DNA from: Typha latifolia | Lineage: Eukaryota; Streptophyta; Magnoliopsida; Poales; Typhaceae | Assembly (NCBI GenBank): GCA_019914945.1 | Contig: CM034105.1 | Span: forward strand, 248,001 to 312,000 | Direction of reading: 5' to 3' | DNA length: 64,000 nucleotides | Shown here: piece by piece, positions 38,101 through 50,192 of the stretch | How positions within the stretch are numbered: the stretch's first letter is position 1 | How the letters are laid out: every line of letters begins with the position of its first letter | Translations under genes and position numbers: made by a program | The notes under the pieces: model-generated | What the model was told of the DNA's origin: nothing | The model's input: only the letters and a program-made list of their open reading frames with translations | Databases searched by the model: none

Positions 38101-39723
38101 CTTTAGAAGGTTAGTGTTGTGATATGCCTCTTCAAAACATCATTGAATGGTTTAAAAGAAGCTATCTTAAAAAAAAATTTATATCAAAGCCTACGTATGA
38201 TGATTGTCTCTACATACAGGCTCACAATACGTCCTAGAAATCATAGCCACTCTTTCGATTGTGTTTACAATATAGAGCTAGTTTCACCACAATATTCAAA
38301 TAATAATATTCCCAGCTCGTTATTATACATACATCACACATCTGCTGCATTAACATAGGCAGCACATGAAGTTACCCCATAAAGCATAGACTTGGATGGA
38401 GAGTTCCACCCTATCATTTAATTTTCTTGGCCTCGTCAATCAGAATATGAGAGATTGCATTACATTTCATGGAGAAGTGGTATCTTTAGAAAATATAATA
38501 GCAGCGTCCGGACATCTGACATCATACTAAAATAATTGTCTTTAAAATATAAAATAACCTACTTTTCCCTAATATGTTATTTCAGAACTTAAAAACAGCT
38601 AGGTAGGTACGTTGTTAGCACCGCATAATAGTCCCTCATTTTCTCAAGTGAGAAAATTAATATATGAACAAAACAATTAAAATTATAACTCTTTCAAATT
38701 GACCAGAATAAATGGCATTCCAAAAATAAGGATATTGAGAAAACTGGTAGGTCTTCTATTCATGTCAATATTTTAAGGTTTTATGAAACATTAGGTAGTT
38801 CATTCTGATGATTTGCGCGTAGAGGTCCTAAGGTGGTGAGGCAAGGTTCAGAAAGCAAAAGAAAAAAAATTCAGCAACATACAAGTTTATACTTAGAAGA
38901 GCTTCTTTTAGCAAACCCAAGCTCCCAGATAGGACATAATGAGTTCCAAGACCAACATATAATGCATCAGATGGTGAGGAAATTCTTTTGCCAGTCATTC
39001 CAAGGTAATAACCTGCAACAAAATAAGTACATTTGTGATAAGAAAAGGAAGTATGTTGTGATACAATCACGCAACAACAAAAACAAAGCTTATAATCTCA
39101 ACTATTTGAGATCAGCTCTATGAATTATTTTCTCCATTCATCTCTATTCAGTGCAACAGTAGAAGTACAGACAGTTGGTTAATTTTGTAAGCCTCACACC
39201 CAAATATTTAATACATCTTTTGTTAAATATAGCCAAAGTCGTTCTAAAAGTAATGAGCCCCAAAGTATGACAAGTTGAGATCATAAAGAGAAATTTAAGC
39301 AAGCCAGAAAGTTGGGGACCACTTTAGAAATAATGCAATTAAGGCCCATAGGCCACAAACATGTGACATGATTTATTCCAATGACAATATTGACTTTGTC
39401 TACATAAATATACAAAATGACATAGTATAAATTTTGAAGTATACTTCATAGGAATCTATGATCAAATTGAAGCAAGACTCAAATATTGGGATTGAGATCA
39501 GCCGTCTAAAAAATGATATACATCGGCCGCCTTATCAGCCATTTCAATATCAAACTATCTTTAAAATTACGTAAAATCCTAAAAATTATTTTAAAATGCA
39601 GAAAAAATCTTAAATTATTTCTAAAATTACAGATAATAAAAATATATATAAATTGCTCAGATATTAGATATTAAGTCTGAAAAACACTCTCTCTCTATTG
39701 CTGCAGCAAAATAAGTGCTGCAG

Positions 39724-39802
<79 letters not shown>

Positions 39803-42800
39803 GAGAAATGAGAAACCCAAAAAAATCAAATAGAAAGAAAGGACATATCCAAGTGCAGTGTTGTTGTATCTGTCAATGGAGGAGCTCTCGAAACTTCTAT
39901 TTTGACGGATCAACATTGGGAACTTTGTCAAGGTGCACGTGAGAGAGAGAGAGAGATGAGATGTGTGTAGTGCTTGCTAGGAAAGGGACGCGGAGATGGT
40001 ATTGATGTCCCCGGTCGGATCCAAATGGCATCCAACCTATTTAACCCATATTGGGTTGTGTTAGGCAATCTGGTTACAACCGAGAAATGACTATTTTCGG
40101 GGTGGAATCAGAATTGGTCAAAACTAAGAACCATGAATTTCAGAGTTCTCTTGGAAAATTCCAATGACTTGAACAAAAAGAAGAAACTATAACGGCTATG
40201 CAATAGGAAGCATACAATAATCCAAGATATATTCCAAGATAGTACAAAGTGAAGGAGAAGGATTTTACAATTCTACAAAATAGCATTCCAAGATATAACT
40301 AATGGCTTGGAGTGATATTTTAAAATATAGGCTTGATCAATTTTTGAGATAGCAGGGCAACAGGTTATGATGTGAATATTGCAACTGCGGAGAGCTATGT
40401 TCACATTCAACAAGTATGTAAAAGACAGATGCTGTTGAGGCACAAATTTCCAAATTTACTAAATGCAATAAGTGAAAAATTACAGTACATACCAACTGCT
40501 CCTCCTCCTGGACCCTGTGCAGAAATGTATGCAAACCCAACATCAGGAAACAAGCCAATTCCATTTTCAGGCATGGCCATAAGTGTCCTCTGTCATACAG
40601 TGACATCAGCCAGATAACATCATGAGAGATGGAGAGCACAGTAACACCAGATAAATCACAAAGTTTGCTCATATAAATTATCTTTGAAGCACTATAGATA
40701 ATTATACCTCGGTGATAACCTTATAGCAGCCATGGCCAGATAATCCAATTCCAAATCCCATGGTTACACCATCCATTAAGCATATGTAAGGTTTCTTATA
40801 CTCATATATCTTGCATATAAGTGAATATTCAGCTGCAAAAACCTGTCATGCAGCAAAACTCAACAATGAGACTATTAAGTTCACAACAATAAGAGCATAT
40901 TTTCCAGGAAAGACATACAACACAGTATGCTATTTAGAATCTCATGTTCATAGATCTCAAGCAAAGCAAGAGATCCTACCATCAAAAAATTCTACATTGA
41001 CATAAAATGACTTTCACAGAAAAAAAATAAAGTGTTTATTCATTAAGAGATGTTATATGAGCAACAAGGGCATGAGTGATATCTTACGGAAGATATTTCT
41101 TGGATGCATAAAATTCTAATAAACTGGATATGCTCCCAACAGTTTCAGCCATGACCTTATGCAAATGATCAGGAGTTTCAATTACCGACTGAAATTCACC
41201 AACTTAGACTCTAATTCTAGCAGTACTGCAGTAGTGTGTTCCAGTTTCCAATTATTCAGTAGGAAGTATCAATAGACTACTATTTCTCCCATTTTCTCCA
41301 ATAGAAAGAATGGAACACATTGAAACCGCAAATTGAAGTGACTTGTTGTCTTGTTCACTTGTACATTTTTGTCATGCTCAATAATATTTATCATGGCTTC
41401 AGAATAGGCAAGACACCTTTTGAAAAATATGATTTAGAAGATATTCAAACCTTAGGATGATGGACTAAATGAGCCTTTTGATAAACTAAGGCATGCCAAA
41501 TTGCCAAGAAAATGATAGAATTATGAAAAATCTATAAAAGAACTACAAATAAGATTAACAAACTGAGAAAGAAGGTAGAGAAAGAAGGAAAAAAAATTGA
41601 TAGTTCTCTATCGGCAAATTATGACATGCATCTAAGTCTTCTTTGACCTCAATAATTTCTGACATTTCGCATCTGATAGTAATCTGCTTCACATCCCCTC
41701 CTGCATTTTACACTACTAACTTTGTTATCATTTGCACAATTTGCACAAGCACAGTTCAAAGATATTAAGATATGTATTTGTTACTTAGCTATAAGTAAAC
41801 AGCTGCATATCAAAAGTGAAACAAAAGTTATAGCTTATCCTATCGAAAGACCTTTGGTACAAGTGATGTAGATTTGTCCTTTTGAATTTCTGCTACAACA
41901 CCCTTAATATCCATTCCTGCATTGGCCATGAGCATGAATTCATCCTCAGATCATAACCAATGCTCTGGAATCAGAAGACAGAGGAAAGCACTTCAAAAAT
42001 CTCAAAACATTTTTGCAATCAGTTACAGTTTATAAAGACCAATCACCTGCTGAAAATGCACGGGGCGAGCTGCTCTCCACCAGAACACATTTGATATTCG
42101 GATTAACTTCCCACTCCTCCAGATAGCTCTTATATTTTATGTCCATCTCTGCACCACATTATCTTTGTAGTCACTCCCCTTCCACTACATAAAGTATTAC
42201 TCTAAAATCTAACGCAAACAGTTTTACCAAGGATAAAGAAGTAAAGAAACAATAATATATTTAATTTGATTTGTCAATCGTATCTTTTATATCTAAGATG
42301 GATTTTACTGGTTCTTGTGCAGCAAGAATTCAAGAGCCTCACAAAAAAAAAACCCCATAAAAATAAGACACTCATTAGAGCATTTTTATACTATTTCAGA
42401 TAGCATGCAACCGGTTCTTGTTCCAGTTCAAAAAGTCAACAATAAATCCAGTACGAAATATTGGCGGGGTGATCGAATGTGATGATGGCAACGCCATTAT
42501 GAGAAGAAGCAAACTAAAGATATACTTAAAACACCAATCTCAAGAAAAATTTTACTGATTCAAGTGGCATGCACCTGGTTCTTGTGACATCGAGAATTCA
42601 AGAGCTCGAAAAAGAAAACGAACACGAATTAGCATAAAGACATAAGGAAATCGCAACTCAAATTCAGGCGTTGAGGACTTTGGCTTTTGAGGCGATTGAA
42701 GGTGATGACGGCAACGCCATTTAGGAGTTTATACCTTAACACGGATGTTAAGAATTTTTTTACTGTTTCAAGTAGCATGCACCTGATTCGGTTCCTGAGA

Positions 42801-43132
42801 CATCGCTAATTCAGGAACTCGAAAAAGAAGAAATCGAACACGACTTAAGATGAATGCATAAGGAAATTGCAACCTATATTCATGGCGTTGAGGGCTTTTG
42901 GGCGATCGAGAGTGATAACAGCGACGCCATTAGGGAATACCCTCCCCTTAACAAATTCCTCCGCGGTGCCCGCCATGGCGGAGAAGGTGCGAGAGAAATC
43001 GGAGGCTTTGCGGAAGGTAGAATGGATCAAATTAGGGTTTCGTGCGAGGGATTTGGATCTCGAGAAGGGGATCGAAGAGAAGGGACGCGAGGGTTTTAGG
43101 AGGATTTGGAGCCGAGAGAGCAAAGCAGGCAT
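32173..43132 (-). CDS. 3-hydroxyisobutyryl-CoA hydrolase-like protein, mitochondrial type (431 aa)
   Basis: Exons in transcription order: 43132-42874, 42148-42047, 41916-41852, 40842-40708, 40589-40493, 39012-38883, 37396-37218, 36657-36530, 36435-36334, 32271-32173. They total 1296 nt in frame. The protein belongs to the crotonase fold. Seen motifs are [18 protein letters not shown] (about 68-85), AFSAGMDIKG (117-126), [16 protein letters not shown] (165-180) and [13 protein letters not shown] (193-205). E195 and D203 have the spacing of the catalytic pair of human HIBCH. The enzyme family hydrolyses 3-hydroxyisobutyryl-CoA in valine breakdown; the closest plant relatives are At4g13360 and At3g24360, whose substrate is less certain. 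The first 52 residues are Arg/Ser/Phe-rich with no acidic residue until D45, as in a mitochondrial presequence. A second Met (M53) precedes the conserved body. The exon 1 donor is the non-ideal GTTGCA. The long last intron holds an LTR element. Confidence 0.92.
33842..36058 (-). mobile_element. Non-autonomous LTR retrotransposon (about 2.2 kb) in an intron
   Basis: Two diverged direct repeats, 33842-34253 and 35696-36058, both run TGTGAAA...GTATCA/GCATCA on the plus strand, that is TGAT...TTTCACA on the minus strand. In minus orientation the upstream repeat is followed by TGGTATTAAAGC (35678-35689), matching 10 of 12 bases of the usual primer-binding site for initiator tRNA-Met. A purine tract GGGGAGAA (34254-34261) abuts the downstream repeat. 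These mark a retrotransposon in the same orientation as the host gene. The 1.44-kb interior has no gag or pol, so it is TRIM/LARD-like. The 33842-34253 repeat is longer because it contains a roughly 65-bp internal duplication. No clear target duplication was found. Confidence 0.7.
39070..39152 (+). repeat. SINE-like repeat fragment
   Basis: A CAACAACAAAAACAAAGC stretch followed by CTCAACTATTTGAGATCAGCT and TTTTCTCCATTCA closely follows the pattern of the conserved region of plant Au-type SINEs (CAACAACAA-AGCCTT...GGGGTCGGCT). It lies in the fifth intron of the hydrolase gene, just upstream of exon 6 in transcription order. Recognition is by pattern memory, and the ends are not determined. Confidence 0.4.
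39727..39799. repeat. (GA)n microsatellite, 73 bp
   Basis: An uninterrupted run of about 36 AG/GA units lies in the fifth intron of the hydrolase gene. A shorter GA run follows near 39941-39955. It produces spurious long ORFs of RERERE or SLSLSL on either strand. Confidence 0.97.
42300..42935 (-). repeat. Tandem duplication containing decayed copies of the end of exon 1
   Basis: The segment at exon 1's 3' end plus the following intron sequence (anchor GACGCCAT at 42923-42930) recurs at 42713-42720 and 42490-42497, a period of about 210-223 bp. The intron-side words CATGCACCTG-GTTC and AATTCAAGAGCTCG recur with the same spacing, and a further partial copy without exon sequence is seen near 42310-42350. 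Read on the minus strand, the two intronic copies encode [10 protein letters not shown] and [11 protein letters not shown], against [11 protein letters not shown] in the true exon, and then break down. Confidence 0.7.
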
Positions 43133-43448
43133 GTCTCGGAGAAAACAAGAGGTAAACAGAAGAGGTGGAAAACTAATTACGTCTTTGTCTGAGAATGGAG
43201 GGTAATTCCGTAATTTAGTGATCGCCACGATCATTGGACATGCGAGGGGACAGATTATTTATTATTATTATTATTATAAGAAAATCCATAATCGGATAAT
43301 AAGAAGTATTTTTGGAGAGTAAGATTAACAAAATTATGAGATTAAAGCTCGTGTTAAAAACTGATACATTCTCGAATAATAAAATAGATAATAGATTTAT
43401 CAGGCCGATCACTCACACGACGTGTATACACAACTAGAAAATGTTAGA

Positions 43449-43495
<47 letters not shown>

Positions 43496-44432
43496 GGACA
43501 ATAATACCTTTAATTAAATGGTTTTAAATTTAAAAAGTAATCAAAATTGATAGGCTATGCACATAAATACGTAATTTAGAATGGCATACAAACAAATAGG
43601 CAGGTTTTGAAGGGTATATTTGCACACGAAAACCAACAACGAAAGGATATGGAGGTAAATAACGATTCAGATAAGGGTATTATATTACATACAACGATAA
43701 GAAAAAGATAAAGCTTTATAAGCGTCTTTCAGAAATTTCTGTTACTACGACGTGTCCCAGTAGCCCGCCCAAATCTCTCTAACGTACTCTGGCATCTTGA
43801 CCCTCCACGTAATCGATTAGACCGATCCGGCCCGTCCATTTCTTCGTCGTTTGCTACCGAGAACCTGGAATCCTTTTAATGCTATTACGTCAGCAGGTAA
43901 ACTCTAGCCGTTAGATTAAGATCTGACGTGCAGAATCGCCGTAGTCCTCGTGAATGCGAGCTGTAATTTGCTTTCCTTTCGGTTTTTCTATTTTTGTGGT
44001 CTAAACCCTAGGTCTCGTGAAATCAAGGAAACCCTAGCCCGTTGGTATTCTAGGGTTGAGAAATTACCTCCCGAAATCTCATCACATCAAGGTATTTTCT
44101 CCCGAGATCGATTCTGTTATACTTGGCGATCGATTCCGCCATTGATTTGGTCCTGATCGATGGGCGAATTGGTTTATATGGGTTGTTCTATTTCATTTAT
44201 GTGGTGTTCTAGCACTTTTATTTGATTAATTCGGATTGTGAAGAGATCGATAGGGGAAATGACTCTAATCGATTTGTATGCTATCCAGCGTTCGATTTGT
44301 GTTCACATTGGGAGCATGCGAAGGATATGATGCTCTTAGATCCGACACTAATGTTCCGATCATTGTCCCATGTATGATGGATGGTAAAATTTGGAGAAGC
44401 TGGTTTTTCTCTTCTGGATTCGCTATTTGCAT
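43133..44432. other. Divergent promoter region of the hydrolase and Enhancer-of-polycomb-like genes
   Basis: About 1.3 kb includes both 5' UTRs. It contains an (AAT)n microsatellite. AAACCCTAG words occur at about 44003-44036 in the putative leader of the plus-strand gene. A donor candidate CAAG|GTATTT at 44092, with an acceptor candidate TATCCAG ending at 44288, suggests a 5' UTR intron for that gene. No additional coding region was recognised. Confidence 0.5.
43457..43494. repeat. (AAT)n microsatellite
   Basis: About twelve AAT units lie between the divergent genes; a short ATT run also lies at 43256-43276. Confidence 0.95.
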
Positions 44433-47400
44433 ATGGATGTTAGCGTCGAGAAACCTGGTACATCCGATAGTACTAAAAGATCGAGATCTCTGGATCTCCA
44501 GAGTATCTATGCTAGGAAATCAAGGAGTTCTGCAAGAAAATCGTGGTCTAAGAAGGGGAGTGCTGCTGTGAATCGAGAGTCCAAAGCATCAAAGCGGAAA
44601 AGGAGCTCCACATTGGAGAACAGGGTATCTGTGAGGCGGAAAAGGAGTAAAACGGAGGTTTCTTTTAGTGCTGTTGAGTCTGCTGCCAAAAGGCAGAGAA
44701 ACAGTTTGAATGCACTGAAGGTGAATACAACTGGGTCTGTTTCTGGTATTGAGAAAAAGGAGACTGTTAGCAGTCTAAATGCTTCTGCAGCCAAATTGGA
44801 TACTTTAATTTGTAGTGTGGAGAATTTGGGCGATGATATTCCTTTACCCCTGGCAGGTCAGGAACACCTCCGAACTCTAAGCATCAGGAACCTGGAGAAT
44901 TTGATTGGTTCGGGTGACCGTACTGATGTACCAAAGCGGCCTCGGGGCGTATTGAGGCAGAAAAAGCCTGAAAATTCTAATAGTCTAAAGAGGTTTGCAA
45001 GTAACTTTTGTGGTAAGAGCAGTCATGATGCTCATAATGATGAAAAATCTGGTAACATTTTCCCATCCACTGAGGTGTTAACCTGTAAGCGAAAGAAGAG
45101 ATCCAATGATTTTAAGGAGAATAGAGTTGGTGGAGATAATTCTATTGATTGCTTCAAGAATGCGACAAGCAATTCTGTTCAGCTCACCAGGAGAAATGAT
45201 TGTTCCAGAAAACACTCCTCTAAGGTAAAGAAAGCTGGCCTTTCTGATAAAACACCTATACTTGATGATGGTGGGAAGTTTTATGGAGACCTTCAAGAGG
45301 ACAATGAGGAGAATCTTGAACAAAATGCTGCTAGAATGCTTTGTTCCCTGTTTGATCCAGTATGTTCTGGATTCCCAGGGAATAGAACATCATCTCCATC
45401 AAAATCAGTAAATGGGCCATTGCCTCCTCAATCAGCTCATGAGAATATCAAGGGTTCACAAATAGAAGTTACTAAAGTGGTTGGTGCTGGTAGAGTGTTG
45501 CGCCCAAGGAAGTGTTATGGAGACAGTTTCAGTAGAAAGCGTCGTCATTTCTATGAAGTCTATCCTAAAGATTTGAATCCATTTTGTATTGTAAAACAGA
45601 GGATCAGAGTATTCTGGCCTCTTGACAAGAGTTGGTACTTTGGTCGCGTTAAAGAGTATGATCCAGTAACAAGATTGCACTATGTTAGATATGATGATCG
45701 TGACAAGGAATGGATTGACCTCCGAAATGAGAGGTTTAAACTTTTGCTTTTCCCAAGTGAAGTTGCTAGTGTATATAATAAACGCTCAGGATTGGCAACA
45801 AATTTAAAGTATATGAAAGAGAAAGAGTACACAGATGACAGTAGTATGGACAGCTCTACAGAATCGGAGCCAATCATTTCATGGTTGGCTCAATCAGCTC
45901 ATCGAGCGAAATCCTCTCCAGCTAATACTGTTATGAGGCAAAATCATGGTCAGCCAACTAAGGATTCTCAAATGTCTTATTCATTTGAGGCCAGCAGATG
46001 CATGGATGTGACCCCATCAAATATTGATCCAAATATATTATTCAATAGTTCAATTATGCCACAGAGCTCAATCAAGAACACTAGTGAAGTGTCTTTGCTG
46101 AACAGCAGGAGTGGTGCCAGAGATAGAAAGTTTTCCTTTGTTTATTTTAGGAGACGGTTTTGCAAGAGACCAAAGAGTTTTGTGGACATTTTGGAGCATG
46201 AATCTGCTCCTGGAAATACCATGGGTTCCATCAGCATTTTTGCTTCTCTTTCTGACAGGACATCTTCTGCAGAGGAACACTGTGCAGCCACTACTTTATT
46301 GGAACTGACCCCAGTCATGTTTAGATTGAGCTTGCTGCTGCACTACATTTATAAGTGTGTGTACGGAGCTGATAGCGTTTGTCTTAGCCGTGCACTGTTT
46401 TTTCTTCAGTATGGCAAACTGATGCGTGTGTGGCCAATGGTTCATTTGGAAATAGCTGTTTTTGATAATGCTCTAGGTTTTAGGTATTTTTTGATTGAAG
46501 TATGTTTAAGATTGGCAGTATCGCTTGTATGTTTGCTTATAGGCACATTTCATCAGTGTACGCAACAGTTTGACTTCAAGGAGATGCAAACACCATTCAC
46601 ATCAATCAGGTTTAAGATTTCAGGCGTGCACGAGAGAGGAAGTCAGATTATGTTCGTGTTGTTCAGCTTCTTTAGGTTGGAGAGTTCAAGTTGGGTATAT
46701 CTGGATCAAAAACTCAAGCACCACGGTGTGAAATTGAAGGAGCTACCAAAAGCTGACTGTTCATACTCTAATATCAAGAATTTTACTGATGGCAATTATC
46801 AGATAGTCCCCACCTCACGGGATCCAATTTTACCTGAGGTATCTTGTTAATCAACATAGAATTATTTATTTCTTTTACTGATCAACATGCAACTATTAGG
46901 TGTTTTACGTAATAGCATTCATATGGTTGCTTATTTTATTAATTCCATTTATTTTGTTACTTTGTAAATTGAAACTGACTTCTTGTCGACTCTCTATCAT
47001 ACAGGGCCTTTCAAAAGAGTATGACAAAGACCTTATGCATCAGCTTTTATTTGGCAAATCAGATGCTAACCTTGTCATCTGTCCACTTGATGAGAAGGAT
47101 ACTACACCTTTAGTTTTACTTGGTTTTCATCTCAAATTTTTAACTGAAAACAATGTATCTTCTATTCGCTTCCAAAATCCAATTTCATTTGTTTCTGAAG
47201 AGCGTACAGATAATGACAAGTTGAGAGCTGATGTTTGCTCTCATGTTGAAGATCCTTCTGACCAAGCTTCAGCAATTACACTTGAGATGATTGGATATTC
47301 CTCAGGCCAGGCTGCTTCCAGTTCTGGAGGTCTCACTCTTGACTATGCAAAAGTACTGACTGATGCACTCTCCGCTAGCAATGATGACGATTGGATGAGG

Positions 47401-50192
47401 CCTTCTATCAATTCCTTCAGTAGAGAGGTTACTGTGACTGGAAGCACTGAAGGAAGCAGGGATGATGGAAAGAACAAAGATGACAGTACCGTCGTCCAAT
47501 TTGAAAGACCTTCATGCGAGACTGGCTCATGCCCCGGAGCTGAGAAGCAATACTCCTCTCATTCCCAATACTTCACTCCAGACAAGTCTGAAGGTGGGCC
47601 CTACTCCTGTGAGGATACACCCAACAAGGATGGAGTAGGTATGCAATCTGCACCCAATTTGGTAAGCGAAATGAATGGGCATTCAATCCGTTTTGCTAAA
47701 CCAACTGCTCCAAGGAGTGCATGGCATCGTAATCATCATATTTCAGTTTCACGATCATTTGGATATCGTTCAAGATTGTGGCTGGAAGATTCCATGTGGA
47801 ATGGCTTCGTTAGTGGTTCTAAGAAGCCGCGAAGTCAAGTTTCGTACTCGTTTTGCCCTCAAGGTGATGAACTAAGTTCAAACTCTCGAAACAACCATCG
47901 TAAAGCATATACATATAAGAATGTAAAGAGATTATCTGGAAGTTCTGGAACCCCTGATAACTTCCTAGATTCATTGATCTGTCATGCAAATGTCCTCATC
48001 ACTGTAGGTGACAGAGGATGGAGAGAGTGTGGTGCTCAGGTCTTACTTGAATTTGATGACCAGCAGGAGTGGAGGATATGTATAAAAATTTCAGGGGTTA
48101 TCAAGTATATTCACAAGGCATCTCACATTTTGCAGCCTGGAACCACAAACCGATACACCCATGCTATGATGTGGAAAGGTGGAAAAGATTGGTATTTAGA
48201 GTTCCCCGATAGAGGACAATGGTCTCTTTTCAAGCAAATGCATGAAGAATGCTACAACAGAAACATTAGGGCTGCCTCCATCAAAAACATTCCTACTCCA
48301 GGTGTTCGCATGGTTGCTGGTGGCCATAATGTCAATGCTGAGGTGCCTTTCTTACGCAGTTCAAAATACATTCGGCAGGTTGGGACAGAGATTGATATGG
48401 CTCTTGATCCAGCACATGTGCTATATGACATGGATAGTGGTGATGAAGAGTGGGTTTCAAAATTAAGATTTTCGGATTCCAAGGCGAGTAATATATCTGA
48501 GGTTACTGAAGATTTGTTTGAGAGAGTAATGGACACATTCGAGAAACTTGCGTATGCTCATCACTGTGACGAGTTTAATGCTAATCAAATAGAGGAACTC
48601 ATGGCTAATGTTGGGCCATTGGACATCATAGAAGTAATCCATGAGTATTGGCAGGTTAAGAGGCAGAAGAAAGGATTGCCTCTAATTAGGCAGTTTCAGG
48701 TGATATTTTCTTAAATGCTTTGTCATTAGGCATCATGTTCACATTTCCACGCTGCTGCTAATCAATTTTCATCTGTATGTTTTACGTTATTATACATTGG
48801 TTAATTTTATATGACAACTATGACGACTTCTCATCTTGGTTATTTCACATCCATATAGAACTGCTATAAAGAACTATATACATGTTTATATTGCTAATAT
48901 TATGCACTCATAATGGTAATACCATGCACTCATGATTAGAAGATCATTTAGCCATATCTGAACTAGCTGTTTGGTATTTTCTGCTTGGTGTATATTTCAG
49001 TCTCATAATTAATAATTCTAATGTACTTGGAAGTTCATATTGTCTTGCTCTCATAGGTGGAAGCTTCGTCTGATTTCAAGAATCTAGTGATCGACCATGT
49101 TTGTGATTCTTCTTATTTTTCTCCTTCTTGATGGTTTGCCAGCATCGAGTTTGTGGCCTTCTCTTTGCAATCTTTGCATTAGTTTAGCGGGCTTTGGACT
49201 TTAAACTTTTTTACTGAGACATTATAGGAATTAGGAACTATCATTAAATGATTTTTTAATGTCTTGTCTTCTCATAATTTCTCTTCTTGCTTCAGCCTGC
49301 ACTGTGGATGTACTACCAGAAGCAACTTAAAGAATGGGAATCAGCTATGAGCATAATGCGCAGCTCACCAGATAGCTGCCAAGATAAGGAGCGTTTGATT
49401 AAAAAACCGCTGATGTTTGCCTTCTGTTTGAGGCCACGAGGACTGGAATTACCTAACAAATGGTTGAAGCAACGATCCCATAAGAAGATCTTGTTCCCAG
49501 GCCACCACAATTCTTTTGTGAGAGAGCAGAATTGTTTCTACAATTCAGGTACTTATTTCTTCTTCTTTTTTTAAAGATTAGTTTATCCCACGAAATTATA
49601 TTTCCATTTTGAGTTTGCATATCTGATACCAGGCAGGAAATTGGCTGAAGTATCGGTTAGAGAGGAGAGGGCCATACTTAGCATCCCTAGTTATGAATCT
49701 TCTGATTCATTTGGTTGGCATCAGTCTTCGTCGAGTATTTCACCGAAGGACACTGTGAAGATGGAGTCTTTAGACTCTTTACCCTACTATGATGTTACAG
49801 ATAGAGGTCCTCCTCTAAAATCCTACATATGTAGTGTAAAGAAGAGGAGAATGTTCCCATCCTCTGAGAATTGTGAAGTTGCACCTTTCTTGCGTGCTCA
49901 AAGATTTAAGAGAAATGGAGCCTGTCGTCGGGGTGCTGACATGTATGAATTGTCGAAACCAAATAAGTTACCATTTGATACATTTCAGGATCTCAAAGTG
50001 GATCTTGATGAGGTAATATTACAGGATGCATCAAGTGCTGCTCAGCATGCATTAACCATGGCTAGGCTTAAAAGAGAAAAAGCTCAGTGGCTGCTGCACA
50101 AGGCTGATCTTGCTCTTCATAGAGCCACAGTTGCACTTATGACAGCCGAGGCAATAAAATCATCTGAAAGAGATTTAATTGGTGCTGGTTAA
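44433..50192 (+). CDS. Enhancer of polycomb-like protein (1637 aa)
   Basis: Exons: 44433-46838, 47005-48699, 49296-49548, 49633-50192, total 4914 nt in frame. The N-terminus is basic with many K/R clusters and the plant-typical RSRSLDLQS element. A Tudor-like chromatin-binding segment (RIRVFWPLDKSWYFGRVKEY, about 390-437) follows. The C-terminal part carries YDMDSGDEEWVSKL (about 1273-1286), the hallmark of the Enhancer-of-polycomb domain, then PALWMYYQKQLKEWE and an Ala-rich helical tail (AAQHALTMARLKREKAQWLL). Arabidopsis relatives are At4g32620 and At5g04670. The family is linked to NuA4-type histone acetyltransferase complexes, so nuclear chromatin regulation is expected. I chose the start at 44433 because MDVSVEKPG fits the family's start; an in-frame ATG at 44391 would add 14 residues. 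An unusual hydrophobic stretch lies at about 628-709. Confidence 0.9.

Noticed and set aside
39695..39942. ORFs with RERERE or SLSLSL repeats
   Set aside because: They are produced by the 73-bp GA microsatellite within an intron; no coding signal is present outside the repeat.
44391..44432. Upstream in-frame start for the Enhancer-of-polycomb-like protein
   Set aside because: It would add 14 hydrophobic residues (MEKLVFLFWIRY...) that do not fit the family's usual short N-terminus; kept only as an alternative.
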